NCBI GenBank assembly: GCA_017163975.1
Contig: JAFFSR010000264.1
Location: 1,860,001-1,924,000 of the forward strand
Source of the DNA: Anastatus disparis
Taxonomy: Eukaryota > Arthropoda > Insecta > Hymenoptera > Eupelmidae
Direction: 5' to 3'
DNA length: 64,000 bases
Part shown: positions 1 to 12,489 of the stretch, in pieces
Layout of the letters: every line of letters starts with the position of its first letter
Numbering within the stretch: the stretch's first letter is position 1
Translations under genes and position numbers: made by a program
Notes under the pieces: model-generated
Database searches by the model: none
Told to the model about the DNA's origin: nothing
What the model saw: only the letters and a program-made list of their open reading frames with translations

Positions 1-557
1 TTTCTATTTATTTAATATATATGTTCGAAATTTTTATATCTTATTGGATTGTACTTATAAAAAAAAGAAAAATAAATACGAGTTTTAATTTTATCATTAA
101 GCTGTGGTGCACCACCACCTGTTTTTTAGTCATGAACGAAGAGCTTAGGCTTTTTGAAGAACCAATCCTGACCATTACGAATTTAATTTTTGATAAGAAT
201 GAAATTGCTGACATATATTTTTTTCTTAAAAAGCAAGAATTCGAGAACAAATATACTTTGTATCTCGAAAAAGCATTCCAAAATACAATTGCAATTAATT
301 TGTTCCAAAAATACTATCTGTGTATAAAAAAATTATAAAGTAAATCATTCCATTCATATAAGATTTAGGCTAGTCGTTCAATGACTGTGCGAAGGTAACT
401 ATATTTTTTTTGCAAATTTCTCAATCGTAAAATAACATGTTTTCTATTTTTGCAAGAAACTGCATTATTAATAATGATATAATTCATTTTTGTATATTGT
501 CATTTATTAAATAATTATAAAAAGTAGAAAAGGAGTCTAAAATTCTAAAAATCTTAC
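1..557. other. AT-rich sequence downstream of odorant receptor exon 4
   Basis: This is the expected place for exon 5 of the receptor gene that lies on the minus strand at 558-2957. I read all minus-strand frames after possible acceptors near 463, 413 and 317 and found no segment that resembles the later transmembrane exons. The plus-strand open frame 21-338 is not recognisable. The rest of the gene may lie before position 1, or it may be lost. Confidence 0.4.
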
Positions 558-2957
558 TTAACAACATTAAAAACTGCTAAATTTTGATGAACAACTGCTG
601 TATACGTTGTATCAATTGACATAAGAACTGTGACACTGATTACTGCATTGTAGCAATATAGAAGATAAATTTCAAAATAATATTCAAACGGATCTACAAA
701 ATATTCAGCTTTCACCATTAATATTTTTTGCCGAGATTGATTTAATGGTATTATGAAGTCTAAAATTGTAGGTATAAGTCCTATTTGAGTAAAGGTGATT
801 GCAGCTATTCCTAAGTACCCTGAAAATAATGATTATAAGAATAATTTATTCTCTATATAAAATCGTTTGTGAAACTAGAAATTTTTCCAAAATTAAGAAA
901 AAAAATGGATTTTATAGCGAAGATATATTTTTTTAGAGTTTAAATATAGAGGCATCAACAATTTGGGTTCAGTTCTAAAAGAAGAGTTGAAGCGTAACCC
1001 GAAACGTCGGTCAGTGATTTTTTTAAAGTGACGCATTTTTTCAATAGCCGTGGTTTTTTATGGTCGAGACAGTCAAATTGTCCTTCAATAATTTATTTTA
1101 TTTTATTTTACGTTTTCAATGAAGATAATTTTCAAGTTTCTATTTCAGATTCTATGGGGGTGATTATATATGAGAGTATTCTAACTACCCAACTTCGTTT
1201 ATTTATTATTTTTTGTTTAACAACGAAAAAATTTGATTAACATAACCAAAGCCAATAGTTGAGTAAACTTGTATACGGTCACCAAAACTGGTTACTATAG
1301 TAATAAGAAATAGCATATATTGTCTAAATGACAATTTACTTTAGTTATAGGAATAAGATATTCTTTATTACTAAAATCAAATATTTTATTCAACCAAAGT
1401 TTGATAAGAAATAAAATTGGTTGTGATGACAAATTCTTTCTGTTTATCATTATTTTGACTGTAAGACCGAAAAAAATATTCTTTAATTTGTTTATTCTTC
1501 AATGAACGTGACTATTGTTTTTAATTTAATTTTCCCTATTGTTATCTACCACCATGATCAGTACTAATCGGCTATCGGAAGGATCAACTTACAAAATTTG
1601 CAATAAGTCATTAGAAAATTGGAATTCTTAAGAAATGTTCTAGATAGTTATTTTATGAATCCCAAACCAGCTACAATTTTCCAATTGTATTAAATTAAAA
1701 AAATTTTAGGAAAAGTGAGATTAAACTATTTGGAGCAAAAACGTTCATCAAATAATTCACTGAAAATTAATTGAATACAAAGTTTATAATATTCGTACCA
1801 ACATAACCTACTGATTTAAATTTTCCAATCGTTGCATATTCTAACATGATAGCTCTTTCATCATTATCTTGTATTGACAACCAATTAACTGCTAATTGTT
1901 CAAAGACCTTAGACATCTAAAAATAATTTAATTCTATAACTTTAAATGAATTGAAACAATTTTATAATTTATGAAGAATAATTAAATAAATGCTATGACA
2001 CCTTGTCCTCACTTAAAACTGTAACGATGTATTTTAATAAAACACCTGCAACATATACAACTCCTGAAATATTTTCGGCACATAAGCCTAAATTTTTACC
2101 ACACCATATTCTAACTGCATTAAACTAAAACAAAATAATTATCAAAAGTTTTTTGTTAAAGAATTATAAATTTTTTTATTTTATTTTATTATAGGAAGAA
2201 ACAGTTGAACAATGTCTTTTGTGCTAAAATATAATTACAAAAACACGCTATAGACTGCATAAATAGATATAGATTTTGTTTCTAAACACTTATTCATTTG
2301 TCCAGGAAGAAGTATATGAGAGATCGTATAGATAATATGAAGAGAATTATAGTAGTTTACGTTAACATGTAATGTATAAATAAATTAAATTTTGATTTTT
2401 TTATGAACTTCCATATAGCTAGTAGTTCTGAGTTTAGTAAATATTAAAAATGGTAAAAAGTTTGTTTTTCAACGTAATATAATAAAGAAAAATTATTCGA
2501 AATTTCAAAAAGATAATTTTATAGAATTTGTGAGTGTTTTTGAAAATAATTTTTTGAAGATGAAAACCTATATATGCTTGATGAGGAGTGATGCACAGTT
2601 TTCAAGATCTTTTTCTAGTTTTTACAGCTAATATTATCAATGAGGGAAAAATTTCAGTGCAGACTTCAAGGGAATATATCTTTTAATCACTTTATTACAG
2701 TAAAATATGAATAACAGATATAATTTTAAATTAAATTTAAAATAAACAATAGTTTGCATACATACGTGTGGTAAGGTAACAATTGATAATGAAAAGATAA
2801 CTATAAGTCGTCGAAAAGTTTTATCGAATCGAGATCTGTAAGGCCATAATCCTGTTTGTTCTTGTAATATTTTATTGATTTTAAAATATTCGTTGTTGTA
2901 AACATCTTCTAATGTTTTTAAATCTATTTCATTTGTTTTGATTTGCAAGTTCTTCAT
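558..2957 (-). CDS. Insect odorant receptor (7tm_6), 5' part, four exons
   Basis: Family knowledge: insect odorant receptors are seven-pass membrane proteins that form ligand-gated cation channels with Orco in sensory dendrites. Seen: four minus-strand exons in compatible phase, 2957-2766, 2124-2002, 1916-1799 and 819-558, with donors GTATGT, GTGTCA, GTACGA and GTAAGA and AG acceptors. The junction phases 0, 0 and 1 keep one frame of about 231 residues. Exon 1 starts at ATG 2957 and has the N-terminal GLWPY motif (residues 36-40) before TM1. Exon 2 gives TM2. Exon 3 matches the family block around NWLSIQDNDER. Exon 4 carries IIPLNQSR and KAEYFVDPFEYY, typical of hymenopteran receptors, and runs to TM4. 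The usual length is about 400 residues, so roughly 170 C-terminal residues are missing from view. No internal stop is seen. The family call is firm; whether the gene is functional is unknown. Confidence 0.85.
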
Positions 2958-3829
2958 ATTTTAAATTCAAATAATTTTACATCATCTGAATATCGTAATA
3001 AAAAAAAAATTATGTGCCAAATGAAATGTCAAGTTCACATTGAAAAATCATCTATAGTATACTGAAGTGACTTTAATGATGGGTATTAAAATATAAATAT
3101 TGAATATCATAATGCGCAGAAAGTTGTCGTCAAAAAAGAACTTTAGTTCTTGCAAGCGACGTCAAGACCGCTCTAAGGAACATTAAATATTAATCATTTC
3201 TATTTCTTAATATTTTATGCACAAATAAATCCTTTCTTCCACTTTTTTCACGGAAAAAAATTATTTCTCGCAAAGTCTTTGAATCTTTGTCATCTACTAA
3301 ACTTTGACGAACTCATATCTTATTCAACAATGGTGTTGCTGAAACCTTTGTAAACATAAAGCTAAAATTTTGTTTGTGCATATCTTATCATATGATAATT
3401 TGCATACATAATAACATAAGATTTGCTTTTTTTTGTTACCCTCTATGTAGTGTCGCACAAACTTGCACGCAGAGTGTTTTATCTTCAGGTCCAACTTAGA
3501 AATATTTTTTTTATATCAAGTTATGAAAAATAGTCTTGTATACTCGAATCCAAGATTAACATGTAAGCAGAAATAATGAAATAAATAAAACTGATAAATA
3601 TTTAATAATTTCAAGTATTCGTCAACGTTATAATATAAAAAATGATTAAAAATTTATTACTATTTCTCAATTTGGTTTATTCATAAAAGTCCTCTTTTCA
3701 AGCATCCAAAGTTTTACGGCATTAAAATTGCTAGATTTACTTAATGAATGAGTATTTTCGAGTCTTTTTATGGAAAATCAAAAAGTACCGTACAACTAAT
3801 ACATCCCTATCTATGTCACTAAAACCAAC
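2958..3829. other. Intergenic AT-rich sequence
   Basis: This is the upstream region of the odorant receptor gene. It has no open frame of note, no clear repeat ends and no recognisable RNA gene. It could hold the receptor promoter, but I cannot point to a specific TATA box or initiator. Confidence 0.4.
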
Positions 3830-3833
3830 TTAA

Positions 3834-4357
3834 GGTGGCTCCAGCGATTTTTGATAAAAAATAGGATGTTTAGTGAAAAAACTACTATGAAATACTATGA
3901 AAAGTAGAAGTCATTACGATTTCAAAGCAATTTTGAAAACATAAGGTCAACACCCAAATTTGAGAGAAAAAAATTATTGAAATTTAGAAATTTAACACGT
4001 GCTCTTACGGTAAAAATGGCATTTATGCTTATAACTCATTAATAAAATTATATTTTTTTATGAACCAAACATGAAATTGTAGATTTTTTCATTACAAATT
4101 TAAATAAATTAAGAATACGTCATGTCATCAGTGAAATAAAAAAGATATTTGAAAAATTGATGAAAATTGATATGATTACAACGCTGTCGGGCGTGAATTG
4201 CCAATATTTGTTGTCAACTAATAAAATTTAATACAAATTATAAATATAGGAATTGATTAAAAATATTTTTTTTTAAATTTAACTAAAAGAAAAAAAATTT
4301 ATTTTGTCCTTTTTGTCGGGGCCCCAGCTTGATACGGCACCAAACGCTGGAGCCACC
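3834..4357. mobile_element. MITE with TTAA target sites
   Basis: The element begins GGTGGCTCCAGCG and ends CGCTGGAGCCACC, so it has a perfect 13-bp terminal inverted repeat. TTAA lies directly outside both ends (3830-3833 and 4358-4361). TTAA duplication is the hallmark of piggyBac-type transposition. The 524-bp body has no coding capacity, so it is a non-autonomous copy. The class is inferred from the target site; the autonomous partner is not in the window. Confidence 0.75.
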
Positions 4358-4361
4358 TTAA

Positions 4362-4892
4362 AACAAAGCTCTCGTAGCGATTGCTGGTACACCTTTTCGA
4401 ATAAGCCCCAAATTAGACATATTGAATCTCGTTAAATTGGTGTGAAAATTCCAGAACAACATTGCCACCAAAAAGGGCACGACATAATGAAAAAATAAAG
4501 ATCAGTAAAAGAGAAAAAGAGATCAAATTAAAGAGAAGAAAAAAGGTCTAGTGACGGATTTTACTAGAATGGCAGCAAAATAAACTATTAGCCTGGTTTT
4601 TCCGGTATAAGCGCAATTTTTATTTTAGTTTTTGGGTCTATTACGTATAAAAATTAATTTTCAAAATTTCAAATAATTTTTTTTTCTAATTTTATAAGAA
4701 AATAAAATCGGGTAAAAATTACAATATATTATCGTAAAGCTGTCATACACTGCTATTATAACCTAATATAATTATAATTTTGATGAAAAAAAATGTACTG
4801 AAATTTCCAAAACAGCTTAAATGTTAAAGTTTGAAAACTAATGACTGATCAAAATCCAGACAAGTAGAGATAAGTTTTTAAATGCAACTTTG
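4362..4892. other. Intergenic sequence, nothing recognised
   Basis: AT-rich spacer between two MITEs with no supported gene, RNA or repeat end. Confidence 0.4.
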
Positions 4893-5146
4893 CACTGAAA
4901 AAAAAATTTACTGAAATTAAATAAACGCTTACTTGAATAGTGCCAAGTAAATATTTATTTGAATAAAATAAATATTTATTAAAGCCAAGTAAATATTTGT
5001 TTGTAATAAGTCTCTTAACAAAAATTCATTTGGTTTTAAGAAATATTTACTTGGTTTTAATAAATATTTATTTCAATTAAATAATTATTTACTTGGCACT
5101 ATTCAAGTAAGCGTTTATTTTATTTCAGTAAATTTTTTTTTCAGTG
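4893..5146. mobile_element. Foldback MITE, CACTGAAAA ends
   Basis: This is a 254-bp near-perfect palindrome. The left end reads CACTGAAAAAAAAATTTACT and the right end is its reverse complement. The arms hold several copies of the word CCAAGTAAATATTTA in both orientations. The dinucleotide TG flanks both ends, which fits a 2-bp target duplication (a TA-type site with one change). It has no coding capacity. The CACTGA start is shared with the longer MITE family at 13535, 38356 and 38921, so the two may be related. Confidence 0.7.
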
Positions 5147-5683
5147 TGCAGGCGCTAAAACGGCATACATTTCTAAAATATACAGTAAAGATTAGCCTAA
5201 TATGGGAGAATATTACATCTACTAATATTTTGCAGGCGGTTTAACAAACTGTTGTCTCTTTGCATTTTGGTAATGACCCAAAAGCTTTCAATATAGTCTA
5301 AAGCATCGGGTCATAAAATAATGGAGAAAATTTTCTTTGGATAGTGGTATACCTTTGACTACGTGTTCATACGCAGGTGTAAGTATAATTAACGTCTGTA
5401 AGAAGGGAAAAATTGTTAGTGCCCTGCTTATGAATATGTTTTAATACTGAGGGAGATGTCATATCTTTAGTCGGAGGAAAATTAGTAGGAGTGATTTTAA
5501 AATATTTCCCATTAAAAATAGACTTACCTTAATTAGTGAATGGTTGTAAATCAAAAGCGGGTATTATTATGAAAGATTATTATTGAGTATTTTTTGACCA
5601 TTGCTATTTGTATGGATGTAAAAATAAAAATAATTTCTGTTCTTTTAATTACTGATAATGGTATATTGTTTATGACGTAAAAA
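5147..5683. other. Intergenic sequence, nothing recognised
   Basis: No supported gene or repeat boundary in this AT-rich stretch. Confidence 0.4.
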
Positions 5684-6211
5684 ATATTTTTCTCGCACTC
5701 AGAGCGCAAAATACTATTTTGACCAGCTGTTGTGAGGGAGCAAAATACCTCTTTGCCTCCCTAGGGAGCAAAATGAATTCGAACTTTTAACAGGCTCGAT
5801 AATGTAACCCGATATTTTTATATGTCAGTCAGTGTGTGTAACTCGATGCTTTTTATACATCAGTTAAGTGCTTCACTTAGAATGGTCAATTCTGCGAATT
5901 GTAAATTCCCCGAATTACAAGTCAGGGGTGAACAAATTCCTCGAAAAAGTTCACATATATCAGTAGCAACTTTCAGTCTATTTAGCATTGATTTTTTCGA
6001 GTATTATTTATGTAATATTTAATCTTGTACGTTGCATCGAAGACATTTTCATATCCTTATAATATCAGCCAAGTATTCAACGCCGAATCGTAAATTCTTG
6101 GAATTACAAGTTAGCGATAGACGATTTCCGCGAAAAATGTTAAATTTGAATAAATCAAAATTTAATTTAATTTTTAATGTATTATAAGAAAAATATATAT
6201 ATAGTATTGAA

Positions 6212-6577
6212 AACTTGTCTAACTGAGATTTTTGTTATTTACTCAAGTATTAAACGGTGAATCTGCAAATTAAAAGCTGAGCGCAATAGATATTATTATT
6301 ACAAATATTTATGCACAAGAAGAAAAAAATCTATCGCTTTGTTTTTGAGAAAAGTAAGTAACGCGAAAATATTATAAACATAAACTTTCACTTTGGCGTT
6401 ACTTACTTTTCTCAAAAACAAATCGGTAGATTTTTTTTTTCTTGTGCATAGATGTTCATAATAATAATATCTATTGCGCTCAACTTTTAATTTGAAGATA
6501 CACCGATTAATACTTGAGTAAATAACAAACAACTCAATTGTTACTCGGTCAATATCAGGTTCTACTCTGGCCTGCCG
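6212..6577. mobile_element. Foldback MITE, TTAA family, left end degraded
   Basis: This is a long inverted repeat: TTTGTTATTTACTC on the left mirrors GAGTAAATAACAAA on the right, and the arms fold around about 6382. It is a second copy of the element at 23645-24029: the foldback core and the right end GGCCTGCCG followed by TTAA (6578-6581) match. The left terminus with its TTAA is missing; only the CTTGTCTAA subterminal word remains. It interrupts repeat E, because copy 2 of that repeat at 47466 lacks it. Confidence 0.7.
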
Positions 6578-6789
6578 TTAATGGTTTTATTAATTTTATT
6601 TTTATATTAGTAATATTATTTATTTTTTTGGGCCTGGACCCCGTCCTGCGCCCCGACCTCGACTACCTCTTACGATCTTGATAGCCTTCGAACAAGATTG
6701 TACATGCTATCACAGACGCAAGTTTGTCATTCTTAGAATTTTGCGCGCTTGTTAGAAAAATAATATTTTTGATGCTCTTCGCGTGAGAA

Positions 6790-6923
6790 AATAGTATGCG
6801 CAACGCGGGAGCATATAGGTGTTTGTCGACTCGTGCGATTTGTCGCTCTCGCTACGCTCGAGCGACAAACACGCACTCGTCGGCAAACACCTATTTTGCT
6901 CGTTTGTTGCACAATGTACTATT
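6790..6923. repeat. GC-rich hairpin element H1 with AATAGTA...TACTATT ends
   Basis: The 134-bp unit starts AATAGTATGCGCAACG and ends TTGCACAATGTACTATT. Inside, GGTGTTTG and CAAACACC arms enclose a second, GC-rich stem around TCGCTCTCGCTACGCTCGAG. Five other loci have the same layout with different inner sequence: 29285, 31365, 38184, 44592 and 48141. It stands out against the AT-rich background. Confidence 0.6.
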
Positions 6924-7406
6924 ATTAGAATTAGTAAATAAAGTTTTAAAAAAAAGTTAATATCTTATCTCATTTAATTGAATAAAATTATTCATAAATC
7001 AGAAGTTTATTTAATTAAACAGAACATAAATTGTCTCAGAAATTAAATTTTTGAAAAAAAAAATTCTGGAAAAATAAATATATAAAAAAAGTGGTTTATG
7101 AAATAATGTAATGATTAATTTTAAGTCAAAGATGAAACGTTTTTTGTAACATTCAAAATAAAAATTGTTATCAAATATATTGAATGTCATGAAAAGCTAA
7201 ATCCATACTACCTCATTTTATTTTAAAATTGATTATAGAATTTACAAACTTTTCAACTATGCATCGATTTGTTAGTGTTGGCTATAAAAAAGAGAAGAAA
7301 CAATTATTAAAAATTTGAATATTTTGTATGGACTTTAATAGAAATTATTGAAATTTTTATTGATAATTTATGAAAAATTTATTAGATTGAAAAAAATTTA
7401 AACATA
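6924..7406. other. Intergenic sequence, nothing recognised
   Basis: AT-rich spacer with no supported feature. Confidence 0.4.
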
Positions 7407-7667
7407 CTCTCTAAATATAATCCAGTGAAATTTTCACTATTTGATTCAGCGGAAATTATTTCACTGAAAAATTAGTAAAAAATTAACAGAACTTTCAGTG
7501 CCCCTTTTATTGCACTGAAATATCATTGAACATTCAACTGAAGTTACAGTGACTCGTTTATTCCACTGATAATTCAGTGAAAATTTGACTGATTAAAAAG
7601 GTGAGGGTTAAAATGGCGGGAAGAACTTGAGAGTGACGCTCTCAAGTTCATTCTCGCAACAGGCTTA

Positions 7668-8095
7668 ATGCTAAGAGCATCTATCTTTGATTTTGAGTAG
7701 AATCCTTTACAGATTTTAAGTAAAAAAGGTAAGTGTAATATAATATAATTAATTCTAATTTATGAATTATTATTATCAAAAAAAATCATTTAATCCTTTT
7801 AAGTAAAAAGGTAAGTTCTATATAATATAATAAATTATAATATATACATAGAGAGAGAGAGAGAGAGAGAGAGAAAATATATAGTGGCGTGTGGAGAGAG
7901 AATAATTTGAAAAAAATTATTTGAACTTTTTAACTGAAAAGGTAAGTGTAATACAATAAAATTTATTCTAATTATTAATTATTATTAAGAAAAATCATTT
8001 TAACTTTTCAAGTAGAAAGGTAAGCTCAATATAATATAATAAATTATAATATATAGACATAGAGGAAGAGAGAGCGAGAGAGTGAGTTAAGACGC
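7668..8095. repeat. Tandem duplication with GA microsatellite
   Basis: Two units of about 210-220 bp follow each other. Each contains AAGTAAAAAGGTAAGT-like words and a block of ATAATATAATAAATTATAAT, and ends in a GA-rich tract. The purest GA run is at about 7851-7874. The repeated GGTAAGT words look like splice donors, but no exon is attached to them. Confidence 0.6.
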
Positions 8096-8224
8096 CATCG
8101 CGTGCAAAAAGAGGAAAATTAAGGGAAAATTATTTAAACTTTTTAAGTGGAAAGATGATTGTAATATATCAATAATAATATGTATCTTTATTAGAAAAAT
8201 TAGTTTTTTTTTAAGTATAATACG

Positions 8225-8386
8225 ATCCCTGGTGGAAATTGAAACGTTTTTTTTTACCATTTTTTGGCCAGTAGAAATGAAAACGCTTTTTTTAACATTT
8301 ATTGGCCATTTCTTTGGCATTATTATTACTAATAACCTCAAATTTTTATACACGCCATTTTTAATGCTCACATTTCTACCAGGGAT
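8225..8386. mobile_element. Short MITE with ATCCCTGGT ends
   Basis: The 162-bp unit starts ATCCCTGGTGGAAATTG and ends CATTTCTACCAGGGAT, so it has an imperfect ~16-bp terminal inverted repeat. It sits inside the 7407-8825 element. It also contains internal repeats of the words TTGGCCA and GAAATGAAAACG. No clear target duplication can be defined. Confidence 0.6.
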
Positions 8387-8825
8387 ATTTAAATAATATT
8401 TATTTAAAGTATTAATTATTATAATAATTTGAGATCCATACGTAAGTTTTAAAAAAAATTGTTTGAAATTTTTTTGTTAGTATTGAATTAATGTTAATAA
8501 TTTAAATGTTAAATTGCTGATATAATTTGTACTATCTTAATGAATCTTAAATTATTGTAAAAATTAATACTTTAAATAAGTATTATTAAAATATCGTATT
8601 TTACTTAAAAAGAAGAAACTAATTTTTCCTTTGTCTATCATTCTTTTATCCTGTAATTATTTCACAGAAATTACAGCGATATTTTCACTAAAATCCAAAT
8701 AGTGAATATTTCACTATTTCATTCAGCGAAATTTCACTGAACTCTGGTGAAGCGATTTTCACTCACCCATTCAGTGAAAATTTCACTGGACTTCATTGGA
8801 ATTCCACTGGATTATATTTAGAGAG

Positions 8826-11800
8826 TACTGTAATTAATTTATAAAATCAGAATAAAAAGAGTGGATTTACGAATAATTTTGTTATATTCTTATTTTATAA
8901 AAACTTGTAGGATTTTATGTTTAATAGATAGGAACCAATTTACTTAATCAACTTTATCAACGTTGTAGGCTTAAAAATCAAAATAAAATAAACTGCCACT
9001 AAATTTCTTGTTTATTTTTCTAAAATATAACAAACAAAGCTTTATTAAGATAACAATACATTTATCTAAAATTTTTCAAATATATTGATTAACAAACGTA
9101 TAGAAACGTATATATATCAACATACGTATAGAAATATATTTATCATTATTAAATTTTTTTTTTATTATAAATTGAAGCAAAGTTTTATTCATTCCACTGA
9201 TTTATATAATATGATTTGTGGACGTATATTCACATAACACGTCCATACATCTATCAAAAATTCTTAAAAAAAGTTGCTCCTATTTGACGCTCCTAATCCG
9301 CTAAATCCACGTAGAAAAACATTTATTGTGTTTTTGACATAATTCGAACGAATTAGAATAAAAATATAACGCAAAATAACAAGAATCACGCAAGCAAACA
9401 ATACGCATTGATCGATCGATCGATTTCCATTATATTACTAATAAGAGAAACACTGGTATATGATTGGCACTAAGTTCCGACAGCTCGATGATCTGTCTTA
9501 TTTTGACCATAAGAAAGTCATAATATCAGTTACTACAACTGCAAATTAGTCTTGGTACCCTGAAAATATTTACAAATATTAGTTATTTTAATGTTATTAT
9601 ACTTGGACATTTAATTTTGAAATAATTAATAATAATTTATAAAATTTTAGATGATATATTTAAGAATACTTATCATCTAAAGTATTCTGAAGTTGCTATT
9701 TTTTTCAAATATTTTTCGTGGTACAATAAAACAAAATTTTAAATATTGAATGAAAATTTATTGGTATAAAAAATAATTATTCAAAAATCTTCACAGAAAT
9801 AAATTCGAATGTATAAAAATATTCTTTTCTTTTTGAATACAATAAAAACGTTTATCCAACCGACTTTAATTTTAGTTTTGCAGATTATGTTATAAATAAC
9901 CTATAAATTAATTAAATTATTAAAAATAAAAAGTTTTTAAATACACAATAGAATACAAAACATTCGATATGAAAATAAATATCATTAAAATTTTTTGCTG
10001 AATTTCCCACAATATTTTCAAAACAGTCACCACCATATAAACTTCTAAGTAAATATTATAAAAAAAGAGAAAATTAATATTTACATACTTCGAAAAAAAG
10101 TTCTTGGTTTCAACTTCAAAACTCTCATTCATAATAAACTAGAAAAATTTAAAGCTTTTTAAAAAATTTCCTAATAATGAATTTATATTCAAAAACAAGT
10201 GGCATGAAAGCGATAATACAATCCACAGCATAAAACTTGATTTTCAATATAATTTTAAACAATAAGTTATAAAAATGTGTTCCTATCATTCTTTATCGAG
10301 TCAAAATTTTCAGTATCTCAAAGATTTTTATAAAAATATTATTCCATTTGAGTAATCAACAAAACCATTCATTTTTTTTATATACTTATAAACACAAAAA
10401 AAAATTAATTGAAAAAAACATTTATTCTAAAAGTGAAACTGAAACACAACAATTATGCATGCATAAACAATAATAATTATTTACTTTTTAATGAAGAAAT
10501 TTTATGACGGAAAACAATTAACTTTATAATGTAATAATATGAAAAAGTGATTGTATACCGTATTGACATTTAATGAAAAATCTTAATTTATTACCTTCTA
10601 AATTTAACCAAGAATTTAACATTAAAAATGACATGTGTATGTATGATAGTTAAAACTAATATTGGGTTGACATTCTATATTTATTAATAAATATCCTTAA
10701 AATTTTAAGTGAACAATGGGCATTTCAAATCCATTCTCCTCCCACTTTAACCGCTTTCTTTTTTATACATCTTGACTTGTATTAAAACTTTTCTGTATTT
10801 TAAATTATAATGTATTTAAAAAATTAGTTAACAACATATTGATATTAAAATTAACAATAGGTTGAAAAAAATTGTAAAGAAATTATCTTGATAAATTATA
10901 CTAATATCAATTTGAAATTTTCTTAAACAAACAAACAATATCTTCTCTATCAACAAAAGAGACAAAATTGTCAAAAAATTAAACTCGATAGCGAAAGTTA
11001 GTCATCCATGCGAATGAAACTGTGATACTCACACAGACACTCGTATACACAAAAACACTTACTTTCTCTCTAAAAAAAAGGGGATGAACATTGTTCCATA
11101 TAACAGTACCGAAGGGTAAACTTTCTAAGTGTTACGATAAATCAAGTTAACGTTAAAAACTCCAAAACAAGCTTGCATTGTAAAATGCGACCAACACTTT
11201 ATAGAATTAATGTCCAGCTTGTGCTCTTAATGACAAAAAGAGGACAAATAAATGAAAAAAAATCGAAAAAGACAAGAGGTGTCAAAAAATTCGATCAAGA
11301 GGAAGAAGGTTTTTTATTCTTCTTCCTTTTTTTTCTTTTCATTAAAGTTAAAATTTCGTATAGATTTGTACGCTCGTGTGGTTATGAAGAAAAATAATAT
11401 TTGATCATCAGTTTTTAAAAAAATAGTATAAACGATGTACGATAATAATTTTGATTAAAACTTATAAAATATATGATAATGTCATGGATAACATTTGCAA
11501 AAGAATAAAAAATTGTACTTTTATAGTACATAAAAATTTGTTTCATGGGAAATGTGTCATTTGAATAAATTATTGTTAAATATAATGTTCTTATTATTTT
11601 CGGTATACTTATTTTTCACAACAATATTTCAAAATAATTTTAAATCCTTTAGTTTTTATTCTAATATCCATATAAGTTTTATGAACGCGGTGTGCGTCCC
11701 TAAAAAAATTATGTGATTTCAAGTATGAATCTTCTTAAAATTAATCTGTAACGACAGAGACCTGAATATTTATTTTTAAATCTTCTTTTTTCACTACATT

Positions 11801-12489
11801 AATTTGTACTGCGTAATATTTGCCGCTTAAGTTAAATTGTGCAACATTAAGGCATAAAGGTTTTTCTTAAGTTTTTCAACTAAGGAGTTTCCCAATATAG
11901 AAGAAAATCTGTAAATCTGCTCTTATTATGAAAATAACAATTAGAAGCACTGAGAACCTGGAAATACTTAAGCTCAAAATCCTTTATTTTTTTTCTAAAA
12001 ACTGATCCTGTTAATACAAAAGTACGTAAAATCACACTGTCTTTTTGTAATTAAAAAATTTATTTTTTGCACAAACTAGAAACTGTTAATAAAAATAAAG
12101 AGATAAAAAAACAATGTTTTCTTTGACAAAAATATCTTTATTATATCATACTTTATTTTCGAGAAAAACTAGAGAAACTTCAAGGAGTTCGTCCTAGAAA
12201 GAACGTATTCATTTTTGAGAATGAAGAACTAAAATAAAATAGAATCGAATTATGTGCAAGTTTAGAGCAGATTATTTTATTAAATCTTATTGTTGCAATA
12301 TTTTTCAAAAAATAAAATGGAAATTTAAAATTATATTTCCTTATAAAAATAATCAAAAGTATGAAAATTTATTTACATCGTTATCAGTAAAATATTGTAA
12401 TCATATCGTTAAACAAAAACTAGTTGAAAACTAAAAAAAAAAATTAACATTTTAATTAACTATTAAACAAATCAATCAAATCTTTCTCC
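8826..12489. other. Long AT-rich region without a supported gene
   Basis: Over 3.6 kb I find only short, low-complexity open frames. The sequence rising to a GTACC word after a good acceptor at about 9558 (minus strand) resembles the start of odorant receptor exon 4, but it hits stops within a few codons. A run of ATCGATCGATCGATCG lies near 9410. I cannot support any coding, RNA or mobile feature here. Confidence 0.4.

Larger units (their letters stand above)
5684..6923. repeat. Dispersed composite repeat E, copy 1
   Basis: The first ~540 bp closely match 47466-47995, starting from the shared words CTCGCACTCAGAGCGC and GCAAAATACTATTTTGACC. After a diverged middle part, both copies resume with CTCTTCGCGTGAG and end in the same kind of hairpin (6790-6923 here, 48141-48253 there). 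Copy 1 has an extra foldback insertion at about 6212-6577. No protein is encoded. The class is unknown. Confidence 0.65.
7407..8825. mobile_element. DNA-transposon-like element with CTCTCTAAATATAATCC ends and TA target sites
   Basis: The left end CTCTCTAAATATAATCCAGT is mirrored at the right end (8804-8825). TA flanks both sides (7405-7406 and 8826-8827). The subterminal regions are full of CAGTGAAA and TTTCACTG words on both sides. The 1,419-bp body has no transposase frame. It contains a tandem duplication, a GA microsatellite and a nested MITE. A TA duplication fits a Tc1/mariner-type mechanism, but this is inferred from the ends alone. Confidence 0.7.

Noticed and set aside
9408..9424. 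ATCGATCGATCGATCG run as a regulatory site
   Set aside because: It is a short simple repeat with no partner feature nearby.
9540..9580. Possible second odorant receptor exon (AG acceptor followed by GGTACC, minus strand)
   Set aside because: It resembles the start of receptor exon 4 for only a few bases; every frame meets a stop quickly and no family motif follows.
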